A DNA stretch of 64,000 bases from Patiria pectinifera (GCA_029964075.1 CM057129.1:10531430-10595429), one strand, 5' to 3'. Shown: positions 25,109 to 37,529, counted from the first letter of the stretch. The notes: generated from the letters alone by a model not told the origin. Program-made: numbers and translations.

Positions 25109-25936
25109 ATGAAGATCTGCGTGGCCACCATTCTGTCAATCGCCCTCCTTCTGGGTAACTCTGTCAAGCTCCGAGCTTCCGTTTCTGGGCCGGTTCCCTC
25201 GGACGGCGATGGTCCTGCGTCTCAGGTGTGTCAGCAGTGCTGCCAGGGACCAGCTGCAATACCCGGCATACCAGGTCTGCCTGGGCCAGTAGGACCGATG
25301 GGGCCGTACGGTCAGCCGGGGTCAAAGGGCGATGCAGGTCAGCAAGGTGAGATTGGCCCTATTGGACCTATGGGTGATCGGGGAGCACCTGGGAACACTG
25401 GGTTTAAAGGTGATGATGGGATTGGTCTGCCCGGCAAGGTAGGTCCGAGAGCGCTACCTGGTGTTGTCGGAGGAACCGGAGAAACTGGTGTCAAAGGTCA
25501 GAAGGGTGAGCCAGGGGAGACACCAGACGATTCCAACTAGCGGTTGGCATTCACCGTGGTGAGGACGAGCAGCTCGGATGAATCTACGAGTCACGACACC
25601 CGTTTGCCCTTCCAGCAGACCGAGACCCTTCTGCCGGGTACCAGTTTCGATCTCGAGACCGGCACGTTCACATGTAGTGTGCCGGGCACCTACGTATTTA
25701 CGTTCTCTGTTCTTAAGTTTAGCAACAGCGGTAGCCTTTACATCCAACTTGTTAAAAACAACCACAAGGTGATCACTACCTATGGTACATCAAATCAACG
25801 TGGTCAGGTGTCTGGTAGCGCGGTGCTGGTCCTGCAGCGAGGAGACACGGTGTATCTTACCATGCACGGTAGGGTGCTTGGTGGTTCCAACAATCACTAC
25901 ACCTCATTCAGTGGCTTCCTCCTTTTCTCCGAATAA
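25109..25936 (+). pseudogene. Collagen-C1q protein (C1q-2) with in-frame TAG
   Basis: The same 275-codon exon as C1q-1, opening MKICVATILSIALLLG after a splice acceptor. Codon 144 is TAG (25538-25540) where the paralogues have CAG or similar (SNQ), a single C-to-T change. The frame is otherwise open through the whole C1q domain, ending at 25936. Codon 115 is Ala in GPRALPG instead of the Gly required in a collagen triplet. Normal termination would give a 143-residue secreted collagen stem without a head. Promoter, donor and acceptor look intact. It may be a young pseudogene, a null allele, or a truncated decoy; the Gly change supports relaxed constraint. AATAAA overlaps the distal stop. Confidence 0.85.
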
Positions 25937-26690
25937 ATCAATAATTAAATAAATAGAATTAAATCACAACGCATAAATTATACGGGAGCAGTGCTGCATT
26001 TTTTTGGTTTCGCTTTCCATTTTGCCAAAACAGTAACCAATGAATCAAAAGAAAAATGTTCAATGTCATGATAATAAGAAAGATAATTGATTCTTAATAC
26101 AAAGCATTTTACATTCAAGTATCAAAACTGTGTAAAAACAGGAAATTAAAAAGAAGTTAAATATATGACTTTTGAAAAAGAAGGTTTGAGATGCGATTGA
26201 AAAACACTTCAAATTCATTATTTTTTGCTCAAATAACGTAGAAGTCTGCACGGTCACCGTATGCCTTGCCAGGCTTTGGACGAACTTAAGGAAGGTTGAA
26301 CTGAACCCCATCACAGCTTTTAGTGGGAATGTTAAACGCATGAACTGATATTGATTCTGTGAAGTACTGTAGCGCTGCCTCACCATGGCGGATACGTTTG
26401 AAAAGTACCGAAGAATGTTGAATTCATTCCGCACCGTAACCGAGAGCCAACGTAGTTCCTGAAGTACGGGCGTACGACCCTTCCTTCTGCATATATGTTG
26501 TTATTTCTTAAACTGGTAATCGTACGAAAAAAAAAACATAAACCGTTACAATAGTCTGTCTTGGAAGTAACAAATGCATGTATTATTTTTTTTTTCCATT
26601 TGCATTTCGCATACCGTATACAGCCAGAGACTAAATGAAGTCTGGTGATATCATTTATTTATCCTCAGAAACTTTTTTCTTAAAAAAAAC
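25937..26690. other. 3' flank of C1q-2
   Basis: The first ~200 bp match the flank of C1q-1. The remainder (26170-26690) shows no gene. A 122-codon open frame on the minus strand (26066-26434) has no recognisable domain and is not called. Confidence 0.5.
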
Positions 26691-28032
26691 AAGAGTTTCA
26701 AATTGCGCCACAGTGAACCAAGAACTCTCAACTTTAATTAAACACTTTATTTTGTATCCCATGTTATACATGTATTATTGAGTTTTTGTTTCATGTTAAA
26801 AGTTGAGTTTTAGAGCTTTCACTATGATGAAATTGTTTACGATTTAATGTAATTTGAGTTTATAATGTGACACTTTATCAGCAGATTATGCAATTATGAT
26901 TCTAAGAAACATTTTTCCCAGTGTACATTTGAGGATGTGCTCTGTTTAACAGCTTAACTAATTTAAGCACAGAAATTAATCATATAACATGTAATCAGTA
27001 TTGATTATAAATACTCGCAAACTGTATTTTGAACATTACTTTAATTGAACATTTAGCTTTTAACAATGTGGGAAAACCTTGTCCCACTCGTAATGCATTC
27101 CATCGAATTCCTCTCAAGAAAATAAAATTACAGAGTAATTGTGTCGTTGAAATGAACGAGCAAATCCCAGTCTGACTCTTGTGAACCAAATAATTTCTGT
27201 GATTATAGAAAACATTTCTTATCCCTTTGATATTACAAATTATTGAAAACAAAGTCAGTTAAATACCTGTATTTTTGTCCATTTTTGTTTGTTTTGAGTT
27301 CTAGATTTGGGGATCGTGTTAATGAAAGGCCGGGTTAACATTGGTTGAGGATGGATGGGGTGGAGGATGAACGATAAGTGGATGTCAGGCACATGTATCT
27401 TTGCCCCCCCCCCCCCTCCTCCCCCAACACAACCGGAAGTCCACCGACAGTGTTGTTCTGCACCCGCCTGTGAAGGGCAGGGTGTTCAGGTTGGCTTGGG
27501 TTTGAAGGGTGATAGAGATAAGGTGGTTGCGTTTCGCAGATTAATGGGAGATGGGTGAGAATGAGAGAGAGAGCATTGGTGAGAGAGGCTGAATAGGGTG
27601 AAAGCTGTACGATTTCCTCACACGCTCATCTTACAAACGCCGGGTATGTTAGGGCCAGGGTCATCGCCACGTACATGGGGGAGGTGGGTGTGTGCAGGGG
27701 CGGATCCAGGAATTTTTGCAGGAGGGAGGGGTTCATCGGCAAAACAAATCTGAAATGCAGACAGGTTTTTTTTCTCCGGACACTTGGCCGCCAAAAGGCG
27801 GACATTATTATTGTTACCAGTGAAACATGTTCTTCCGCAATTTGTAAATATCCGTTGGCGGATTTATTTCAGTAAAAATAGCTTTGCTGTACGTTCCCAT
27901 CGGGGTAAACCATGACCCTGGATGCGAATTTTCTTTTCCTAAACTACACCCTCATACATGGTTGCTTAGCGCCCTCTACGATAATTTTATGATACGTACG
28001 CATTTATATAATTATCTTTTCCCCCACATTTT

Positions 28033-28110
28033 GGCGAGCAGAAGGATAGCTCTGTCGATAGGGTTGTGATTTTGCATTGCGAGGTTGCAGGTTCGATTCA
28101 CAATTGTTTT
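28033..28110 (+). mobile_element. tRNA-like SINE head, X copy 3
   Basis: Second copy of the element at 13056. TAGCTCTGTCG is the A-box and GGTTCGATTC the B-box. Confidence 0.45.
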
Positions 28111-31074
28111 GTCCCCAATTTTTTTTCTTTCTAACCTTAGGCTTCAGAGGATATTTTGTTAAAGGGAAATAAAGTCCGCATTTCATTACGTTCGAATTCA
28201 TTTCTTTTTTTCTAATTCATATTTTCTTCTCACGTGTTAAGAAAGGTAAATTCCAAAACGCCGTAGCGTACACCCATTATGCGGATGACGTTTTGGAGAA
28301 CAAAACAAATTCGCGCCCAAGCAGGATGGTAAAGGGTGTACACCGGTAAATAGGCCTAAACCCATCCGCCGAGAGCATGAAAGAAAGTTAAACCCTCAAA
28401 ATATTCTATATTAGAGAGTTTTGAGAGCCATAAAATTGGGGATTTGAAGAGATAAGGCAATGAACCCTCTGGCCTGGACTTGGGCCTTCCAATTTTGAGC
28501 ATTTTGGATGCAATTGGGCTCGAAAATGGCGCTATTTTGTCATGTTGGGGAGGGATCGTTTTTGAAGATGGCTACTGTTCCACTTTGGAAAAAAGTAAAG
28601 GTCGCCTTCTTTGGGTGAGCTTATCTCGAAAAGTCAATGGTCAACCCACACAAAATAATGAAAATAAAATAAAAGATGACATGTTGATTACCTTTTTTGT
28701 CTGTACAGCTATACCCGTGAGAGTTTTGAGTATTTTTACAAGAATTTTGAAGTATGGGCATTTAGCACTGGTGTCTATGGGAATTGTAATACAGGGCTGC
28801 ACTCCAAGACCTGTAAATCGACTCCCAAAGACATAAGTGATAACTACACGTACTTCCCGATTTTTTTTTTTTTAAGTAAAATTCATGACTGTAGATCTCC
28901 AACGCATGGTGGTTTGAAATGTTAATTGAATACATGTAGTATTTCTTGAATTGTTGCCCGCAAAACGAGTTAATTCTGTATTTCAAAATTAAAATTTCGT
29001 CCAGTGATTTGTCATGATGACTGCGCAACATTATGATATTTAATATTAAGTGGAAACTGTCAAACAATGAAAACGATAATACATGTATGACCGAAACAAA
29101 TAAAGTATCTTAAACGCGTAAATTCAAATCGAATGAAAACAGAAAGTCAACGTCCAAGAAATATGACACACTTGTGTTGGGGGGCCGCGCATTAACCCGA
29201 GCCTACCAGGCCCAGCTGTTTTAAGCTGTAAGTTCGGCCAGTAATCGGGCTTGATGTATTACTCATCAGGAGATTCTATTTCGCGAGCAACCGTCAAACA
29301 ACCAATGGAAGTTTCTTTTGAGAAAGGGCGCGCTAAATAAAACTAGTGTTAAGTTTCCATCAATAGAGGGGGCGCCTCATAAATAGTGGTCTCCACGAAG
29401 CGAGCAACTGCCAAGCCCCAATTGGCAAAAAACATAAGCGTAAAAACATTATCTCCTATTGTGTGTTTTCTGGTGGTGTGCCCATAAGCTGGTAATGTGG
29501 CCCCTCCCCCTCCCCCATGCCCGGAGCTGGCAATGGTGCTACTCCTCAGACACTCAGGTTAATACTGATTCCCGATAAATTTCTCTCATCCAAACTTAAG
29601 AAAAAAAAACTTGTTCCCGGTGTCATATGGAAATCAGATTCCTTTGAAAACGCATCACGCCTTTACCCTTATATTGGTTGAAAATGTCTTGCTTTGGTAA
29701 ACGTATTTACCAAATTAAATTCAATGTACAAGTTACCTAGATTGCACACTTATTATGCGGGTAATGAAGATACCCTGAATTTTTTTTTTTTTTTTTTAGA
29801 TTTCGCTAAACTCAACCGGGTGCGAAAACGCTTGCCCGTGTTTAAGTGCATTTAAAATGAAGCTTTGCATTTTTGTATGAGCGATAGTGAGAAATTGGAC
29901 TGAAATTTGAATGAAGATGCTGCTTTAAAACTCACATAATTATGTCTTCTACAATCATTAATGTGATTGACTTACTAGCACCCTATTATTGGTTAAATTC
30001 TCTCGCGTGAGCGGTCACTCTACTAATTATCACCACCTAGACACGCACTATAATATTAATGAGTATGTATTTCATAGGGTCCTGAATTCACGCTTTCCCG
30101 GATAAGAGACACCCCGGCGGAGACACGCCCAATGCAGTATCATTTATTAATCCTCGGAAGGATTTGTTTTCTTTCTAAAAAAACCCCAAACAAACAAAGA
30201 AATGAGTTTGAATTGCACCATAGTGGACCAATGACTCTTAAATGTCATTTTTGGTTTGGTTTTGTTCTTGTGTGCAAAATCAGTTTCATTGGATTTTTAA
30301 CATGTTAAAAGTCTGGTCTTAGAGTTTAAATGATTTTAATTGTTAATGTGACACTATCAGAGCATTGTTAAAATGCACTGATAATTCTATTGCAACTGAT
30401 TATTTCATTGTACAAAAGGTGTTGTTTATTTTCAAGTGCATTTGCATTTCATATTATCTCTTTGTTTAATAGCATAACTAATTTAGTAATATCATGTGAT
30501 AAGATATAGAATATAAATTCTAAAAAACAATGTTTTGAAAACTCTAGTTTTTGATAATGTGGGACATACATGCTTCTTGCAATACACTCTGGAAGTATGA
30601 AATCGAACTCTTCGGAAAGTAGAATTGAAAAGACATTTTGAATATTTACTAAAACAAAGTTAAAGAAATCGTTTCTCGTAGAAATGAACGAGCAAATACC
30701 AATCTGACTCTTGTGAACAAATGTCTTATTTTAAAAGTACTTCAATCCGTTAATATTATTAACAATTCTAGTCAATTTGATATTAAAAATATTTGCATCA
30801 AATCAGTGAATTACTTTGTATTTCTGTATCGTTATTTTGCTGTTTTGTCGTCTTGAATTTGGGGTTCTGGTTCAAGGCCTGGTACAGATGTGTGTCAAGG
30901 GGGTTAGGGGTTGAAAACGGGAGGGGGCAACAAAACTGATACCAATAGTTATTTATCTTTCAATAATTGAACAAGAGCAGTAAATATTACTAAGACGGTG
31001 ATGTAGTCCACTCGTTTCATTTCCCCCACGGATTCTTGAAATATAATAATTAATAATTTGGGATGCTACTCATC

Positions 31075-31378
31075 CTTACTCGCACCTGGGATGCTGAATT
31101 GCGAAGGACGCGGCTACAACATGGTCGGGCCGCTGGCACGTAAAGGCGCCTATGGCTGCCGACCACATCGACCCATAAATGACCACGGAGCACAGCCTGA
31201 GATCGAAAGTGTTTGATTTTTCCGGAGGGAGGAAAACCGGAGGGCACGGAGAAACCCTCCTGGCTCAGGCGAGAACCAACGCACAACTCTACTCACATTG
31301 TGATCCGCGGCCAGGATTCGAACCGTGGTCACCTTGGTGAGGGGCGAGCGCTTAACGCAAGCCACCAACGCCACCCAA
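31075..31378 (-). mobile_element. tRNA-derived SINE, X copy 3
   Basis: Full-length-looking copy of the SINE at 2806, with B-box GGTTCGAATCC on the minus strand. It is flanked by GATGCTACT and AATGCTAGT, possible target duplications. Confidence 0.65.
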
Positions 31379-31731
31379 AATGCTAGTATAATGTAGTCAG
31401 GAAAAATAATGAGAAACAAATGAAACGCATCCCCCACGCCAATCGATTTTGTAAGGGCCAGCTTGCCGGATGTCAGGCCCTTTTACCTGCCCCCTTTCCC
31501 CCCACTCACAGCCTAACATAACTGGAAGCACATCGACAATTTGGTTCTGTATCCTCCCTGGAGGGGCAAGGTGTTTAGGCCGTTTGGGTCTGAAGGTTGT
31601 AAGACATTACGTCCCGCAGATTGATGGTAGATGGGTGAGATGGGGGGGGGGGGGGGAGTTGGCAAAGCCTTGGTGAGAGAGGTTGGATAGGGTGAAGGTT
31701 GAACCCACGTCAGCTTACGGGCGGGTATGTG

Positions 31732-32106
31732 AGGCCAAATAAAAAATAGTCGGTCTCTGGTCAGACCGAAGTACCGGAATTGATGCGGCAAGGCGGGTTT
31801 TTTTTTGGGGGGGGTGGCTTTTTGTTTTAAAGCTTGTATTGTACAGACAAGGTGCGTACTATTTTGTTTTTGTGTGTCCTTATTATACATAATGTGTCCT
31901 CCATAATTTGCCTTGGTGCCCTTTATCATTTGCCTTTATGCAATTTCCCCATTTCTTGATGCTCCTTGGTACAAACATTTGAGGAGGCGCGGCAATAGAG
32001 GGCGCTGTTGTAGCTTCCGTGTTAATTTGAAGACAAAAAAGGTTGATGCGCATGATTAAAATCGAAGCGCGCGCTGACCAGAGATCGAGTATTTTTTTTT
32101 TGGCCT
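31732..32106. mobile_element. MITE with AGGCC...GGCCT termini, second copy
   Basis: Starts AGGCCAAATAAAAAATAG and ends with the inverse ATTTTTTTTTGGCCT. The arms continue through TCTCTGGTCAG and CTGACCAGAGA. The uninterrupted site is seen in X copies 1 and 2 (near 3455 and 16572: GGTATGT followed by the AGGGG stretch). Same terminal style as 18370-18720 but a different interior. Confidence 0.7.
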
Positions 32107-32422
32107 TAGGGGCAGGGTCGTTGCCAAGTGTAGCGGTGAGGTCAGAGTACCCGATTTAGTTTTTTTTTTAAATGGTCTGCGCATTAAACAGGCGGCCAGC
32201 TCCTAATGCCAGACGGCGTAGTACGGATGTTCTGTCCTCTTTAAATCCGATGGCAGATTTATTTCAGTTAAAATATTATTGCTGTACGTTCCCATCGTGG
32301 TCAAACTCATGGTCCCGGCCGGATGTTGAGATACGATACGTCACTTCAAACTCAGTGGCGTAACCCGGAAAGCTAGGGAGGGCGTCACTCACCACTCAGC
32401 CTGCCTGGGATTCGGGGGCACG

Positions 32423-32451
32423 CATAGACATAAAGAACCTACAGACGGACA
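32423..32451 (+). repeat. Left terminal inverted repeat of the P-like element
   Basis: CATAGACATAAAGAACCTAC then AGACGGACA. One mismatch (C against T at the 20th base) to the right end. Confidence 0.9.
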
Positions 32452-32734
32452 AAAGGGGGCGCAAGGCCGTAATTTCAGTGAAGCCGCCATTTTTAAAAAC
32501 CATGGGCAAACTTGTTCGGCACGTCACACATAAAGCGCACACAATACGCGGCTGTCTGGTGAGGTTCTCCAAGCAGAACGTCAAAGTGAAGGGTAAGTTG
32601 TAGTATTATTACCTTTTATGACAGTAGAACCAACCTGACAATGTGTACATATCATGTATGAAATATCTGGGCATTGAGCAAGGGGGAAAAAAGCAAGTTT
32701 TTAAGGAAATTTTATAGGATATTTTGCCAATAAG

Positions 32735-33755
32735 AATTGATCCAGACGCCACTTTTCTGGTTGACACGGTTGTGCACGATTCAATTGTACTTTTTTTGTA
32801 GCATTTGTTATCATCTGTCCCAGTCACTCACTCACTCAGGCATGTCAGGAAAGAATGTTGTAACCTGACGCTACTTCATTTCAGCGTGAATACGAGGTTA
32901 CAACGATAATATTGGCATGGAGCCAGACTAAAATTTGTCACCGGAAAAAAACAGTAACTGCGCATGTTCAGTGCATATCCGGCAAACTAACATTTACTAA
33001 AGGTTTGCCGTCTCTGGCAAAATATCCACTGCCTAATAACAATGTCACAATGTGGCCAACCAGAACATATCAACTGCCAGAAGAGCATAGAGTGATCTAA
33101 AGAATACAGCATTAGTGTATTCAAATTTTGTTGGAATACTGTAAAGCTATAAGTAATAGGAGTGTGTCACACGATGTTTTACATTTTACATGACTTTTGA
33201 ATTTTTTGAAGTAATTTTTTAAGCGGCTTAAAAAGATTTGAATGGAAAGATTGCCATATACGAAGTTCACTTAACACCCTGTGTACAAACCCTATGAGAT
33301 TGGACTGAGATTGGACTATGAGATTTTCTCACTGCTCAAATTGACTTTGATGACATGAAATTGCTATCTGGGGGCTTGTTAGTCAATACAGAGGAAAATT
33401 AGTGAACTTCGTAATTGGAAATCTTTCCGATTTGAATCAAATCATTTAAATCAAACAACCCTGGCCTTTGTCCTTTATAAATATTCATGAGTTCATTATC
33501 TTGTTAATAATGCCATTGAAATGTGCATGTACACAGATTTAAAGATCGCTTGGGGAAAAAATGTTGCAATCTGACGCCACTTTTTTCTTCATACATAATC
33601 TCAAAGAAGGGCCATTCATTGCAAAAATGGTAATAAGACATGATCCTGGGACTGAGAAACATTTCCAATTTTGTTATTAAATACTAATAAACTTCTTGAC
33701 TCTCGATAGATTTTGTGCACAACTGCTAAAGTAGCGTCAGGTTACATCGTTCTTT
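32735..33755. repeat. Subterminal repeats of the P-like element
   Basis: A ~26-bp motif containing GTAACCTGACGCTACTT occurs at 32851-32876 and inverted at 33728-33754 (24 of 26 matching). A diverged direct copy lies at 33561-33582 (TGCAATCTGACGCCACTT) and a partial one near 32737. Such subterminal inverted motifs serve as transposase-binding or enhancer sites in some P elements; that use here is inference. Confidence 0.55.
33235..33437. repeat. Hairpin-forming inverted repeat
   Basis: About 38-bp arms: 33235 onward reads GATTTGAATGGAAAGATT and 33399-33437 is its imperfect inverse, both including TACGAAGTTCACT or its complement. About 125 bp separate them. Possibly a small MITE inside the element's 5' non-coding part. 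Confidence 0.5.
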
Positions 33756-34064
33756 CTGATCGCGCATACAAATTTTGAATTTGCACAAGTTCTAAATTTG
33801 TGTTCAACACCATTAAAAGTCATTCATTTCTTTGCTACTTGCAGTCAAGTCTGAAGTTTAGACAACTTCCATTGACATTCTATTTTCCTATTCCGTGTTT
33901 ATCCTCAACTGAGCTTTAATTTGGAAGTGCCTATAATTATAAAGATATTACATACACCATGTAACTTGATAATGAAATATGTTTGTAATAATATAAGATC
34001 ATTTTTAATAAACCTTTGTTTTCTTTTGTATTTGTTTTGCAGAATCTAAAATGATGCACAAACA

Positions 34065-34671
34065 ATGCCTCGAACTTGTGTAGCATGGGGCTGTAAACAG
34101 CGATATTCACAAGAAGCAAGGTGAATGGAATTACATTCCACTATATTCCGAAGGACCTCACCAGACGACGCCAGTGGCTTCATAACATGCGTTGGGATGG
34201 CTACGATCCAGCAAGGCAATTTTCGAGGCATTTCGAGCCAGAGTCTTTCAAAACAGGCTGTAATAACAAAATCCTAAAGAGAAATGCTCTGCCTACATTT
34301 TCGAATTTCCGAAACACCTTCAGCCGAGGCCCTTTAAGGAGCGTCGGGTATTGAATCTTGCTGAAGCTCGTGAAAAAGCCAATTCCCTTCTGGAACCCAA
34401 CGAAGACCTGGATATGCGTAGAAAGATAGTGACAGCTGTCCAGAGTGATCACGGATTGTACTCGTTGTCATCAGAGCTCTATCAAGTGAAGAAGTGTGTG
34501 AACAACTGGAGAGATAAGTGCGAATCTCTGCAAGCCAAGATCAATGCACTCCGAGTCAAAATTGTCGAAAATCCCTCGCAAACTCAGCACTCCGAGGGCT
34601 TCTGACAGACATAAAGCGCAAGGAGCTGCTAAGCGAAGAAGACGCCTTGGCATTGGAAGAGCACTTTGAAG
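34065..34671 (+). pseudogene. Transposase exon 1: THAP finger and coiled coil, frameshifted
   Basis: Follows the acceptor TTTTGCAG at 34042. MPRTCVAWGCKQRY supplies the first two THAP ligands (Cys5, Cys10). The frame then breaks at about 34113-34125 and continues as NGITFHYIPKDLTRRRQW. The expected third ligand in the C-x2-H motif is Phe (QFSRHFEPESF), while His is kept; the closing AxPTF-like ALPTF follows. Further frame changes lie near 34345 and 34515-34570, with the coiled-coil segment LAEAREKANSLL between. Donor GGTAAA at 34672. Confidence 0.75.
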
Positions 34672-35150
34672 GTAAAATTATAACAATATTTTTTGATGCA
34701 TGGAAATACTACAATGTACCTGTGTCACATATCAGAAAAAAAAACAGTTCTAGTACAAAATGTACATATGAAGTTAATAGTTTGGATAATGGAATACCAG
34801 ATATCCATTAAACAAGCTTTGAGAAAATAACTTCAAAAAGAACTTTTATACCGTGCACAATTGTGAAATTTGCATAATAAATAATTTCATGAAAGTCCTG
34901 AAAAATTTAATTTAAAAACTTTTCAAATTGTCAGGTGCATGGGCTTTGTGCATTTCCTTTCTGTAAAATTGGGTCTATGTTTATAAATCTTAATTCAATC
35001 AGGCTACATCCTTAATGCCGTCTGAAAAGCACTTTTCTTTTAATTTGTGTTGAAGAAATTGATGAAGGTGATATGCATGTAGAGGGATAACAAGTTAAAG
35101 GCAAAATATATTTTACAAACGATGGTTCTCTTTGCACTGTCCACACTTAG

Positions 35151-35410
35151 GTTCAAAGCTGACTCTGGTGAAATCTCTGATGAGCAAAGGCAAGCATGTG
35201 ACAGAATACGGGAAGGAGGTACGTCAGTTTGCAACAACACTGTACTTCTACTCTCCAAGAGCCTACACATATGTACGGAGGCTCTTCCAGCTGCCATCTG
35301 TGAGTACACTGCGATCTTGGGTCACAAACATCCATGCTCTCCTGGGCTTTTCACAACATGCTCTCAACTATCTGAAGGTGAAGTGCACATCTGGAGATGA
35401 GACCTACCAG
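35151..35410 (+). CDS. Transposase exon 2: helix-turn-helix region
   Basis: Open in one frame, from acceptor CACACTTAG to donor CAGGTGAGG. It encodes YGKEVRQFATTLYFYSPRAY and LPSVSTLRSW, the stretch between coiled coil and catalytic core in P/THAP9 transposases that resembles a helix-turn-helix. Confidence 0.8.
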
Positions 35411-35556
35411 GTGAGGGCTCATTTTTTAAGAAGTTTTTGCAAGGTATTCAATAAATGTGAATCATTATAGGTTTTGCCCTTCACCGACATACATGTATAA
35501 ACACTGTATACTCGGTGTGTTACCACACAAGTGAAAGTTGGAAAAAATCACTCATG

Positions 35557-35615
35557 TAGGACTCAAACCCACGGCCTCCTGCTTTCTACAGACGTCTTAC
35601 CACTCCACCTCAGAG
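35557..35615 (-). mobile_element. tRNA-like SINE, minus strand
   Basis: On the minus strand it reads GCTCTGAGGTGGAGTGGTAA, then GGTTTGAGTCCTAC. This carries A- and B-box motifs spaced as in a tRNA, with a 3' part AGAAAGCAGGAGGCCGTGGG like its partner at 35705. Confidence 0.5.
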
Positions 35616-35704
35616 CTTGCTTGATCAGTTGGCTGGTTCCTCTTGTAATTGCTGTACCAGCTGATATATGTACATGTAGGCTACATCAGATTCAAACCAG
35701 TCAA

Positions 35705-35790
35705 CCGATCCCGCAGGCTCTGTAGTCAAGTGGTAGGACGTCTGCACTAGAAAGCATGAGGCCATGGGTTTGAGTCCCACCAAATGATTC
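35705..35790 (+). mobile_element. tRNA-like SINE, plus strand
   Basis: GGCTCTGTAGTCAAGTGGTA is followed by GGTTTGAGTCCCACC. Partner in opposite orientation to 35557-35615; the 90-bp spacer between them also has weak self-complementarity. Confidence 0.5.
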
Positions 35791-36381
35791 AAAGCATAAC
35801 TCGGCAACTGTTATTCAGCGTTCCAGTAAATAATCGTCCGATATTCATCAAAGAGTCGTCGGATTTCATCTCAAAAAGTGTTTAAAACAGAAAAGGGCAG
35901 GGGTATGATGCAGTTTTAAAGAAAAAACAAGTTGGCGGTGGACTGTATAGCTACAGTGTACTTCGAAATTTCAACTGCTATTTTCGAGGCTAATTCATAA
36001 TTATTTCAATGAATTTTCCGTTTACAACTTTACACACATTGTATCGGTATTATAGTCTCATTTACATAATTTTATGGCATAAAACTGGCTAACAAAGGGC
36101 GCTTCTTATTTTGCGATGTCCACTAGACACATTGTAACTCGAGTTGTGATGTGTCGTAGTGCTTCGTGAAATCAATTGCAGGGGTGTTGCTGGACACCGA
36201 TGAAATGTCAATGAAGCCATCTCACAAGAAGAGTTTCATACTTTGAAGAAAATTATCTAATGAAAGAATAAACAAAATATAATTTGTTTCAACCCAGTAC
36301 ATTGTTAAATTAAAACTGAGGATAAGCATTCAATCAGTAATGCCCACGATCATTGAATGATATCTTCTGTTGTTTTAACAG

Positions 36382-36950
36382 GTTGCTGCTCTGGTAATAG
36401 ATAGTATGCATCTTAAGCAACACGTAGAGTATGATCAAGGTCTGAAGCGAGCATTTGGATACGTTGACTTGGGCATCTTGGCAGAGGAAGACAGTGAAGA
36501 AGTTGCTAAAGAGGCTCTAGTTGTCATGCTTGTAGGACTAAGGGGTCATTGGAAAATACCAGTGGCCTATTACCTGGTTAATGGCATCACAGCCGCTCTA
36601 CAAGCAGGCATAGTGCGAGACACAATCATCCAGTGCCAAGCGTTCAACCTGCGTGTGCTGTCGGTGACTTGCGATGGGACTGAGCACAACATCAAGTCAA
36701 TGAAGCTTCTAGGTGCAGGTTTCAATAAGGATCAACTCCGGCCCTACTTTGAACATCCCACAAGCCGAGGCACATCGGTCTACGTGTTCCTTGACCCGCC
36801 ACACATGATCAAGCTGATCAGAAACCTGCTGCACAAATTCAAATCACTGAAGTGGCCTGGCCATGGAGTTGTCCAATGGGAGATGCTGGAGCGGCTGAAC
36901 AGCCTTCAAGAGACTCATCAACTTCAACTGGCTAACAAAGTCACCAAGAG
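36382..36950 (+). CDS. Transposase exon 3: first part of RNase H-like core
   Basis: Fully open. Catalytic-type Asp at 36400-36402 (VIDSMHLKQHVEYD), then KRAFGYVDLG and VGLRGHWKIPVAYYLV. A second Asp at 36673-36675 (TCDGTEHNIKSMKLLG) is followed by FLDPPHMIKLIRNLL (Asp at 36793). All are conserved P-superfamily motifs. Ends phase 2 at donor AGGTGAGT. Confidence 0.88.
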
Positions 36951-37529
36951 GTGAGTTGATGAAGCAACTATTTATAATGCTCACAAAAACTGGCAACAGT
37001 TTAGAAAGCTGTAAACTGGTAAGCAAATAATTTTGTTCACTTTATATTTGAGGTTGTTTTTAACAATAAGCGCAAGTTTAGTTTACAAAATTGGTTATTT
37101 GTGTTGCTCATTTGTTAGAAAAAGAAATGCTGACAAGTTAGTATGAGTTTCCCACTCCAATGTTAAAGATAACAGCAATTTAGAATCAAAACCAAACAAG
37201 ACAAAAATTCCTGCTTACCAGTCTTACAAAATTGGGCCATGTATAACAAATAATGACTTTTTCAGATTTTCCTTAATACGCTTGTATTTTTACCGAAGAA
37301 AGTTTATTAAAAACTTTTCATGGAACACTTCAATTTTCTAGAGGAGTGAAAGTCAATTCAATTCAAAAATTCAATCCCAAATACTTTATTTATCAATAAA
37401 AAAAGGCAATTGCAAATAAGTTACAAGTGTTTGACCAAGCGCTTTTATTTTTTGATCTAGAAGATTGTCCTCATGTACTTTAGATTGTGAAAGATTATTA
37501 AATAAAATGAATGTTTGTCATTTTTACAG

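Larger units (their letters stand above)
26690..32422. repeat. Segmental module X, copy 3, left part
   Basis: Begins with an additional diverged copy of the sequence preceding the internal repeat (26690-27250 resembles 1960-2500), then follows copies 1 and 2. It is interrupted at 32423 by the P-like element and resumes at 47341. It carries a private AGGCC-type MITE at 31732-32106. No gene is seen. Confidence 0.8.
35411..36381 (+). other. Transposase intron 2
   Basis: Holds an inverted pair of tRNA-like SINEs (35557-35790). The rest (35800-36380) shows no gene. Confidence 0.7.
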
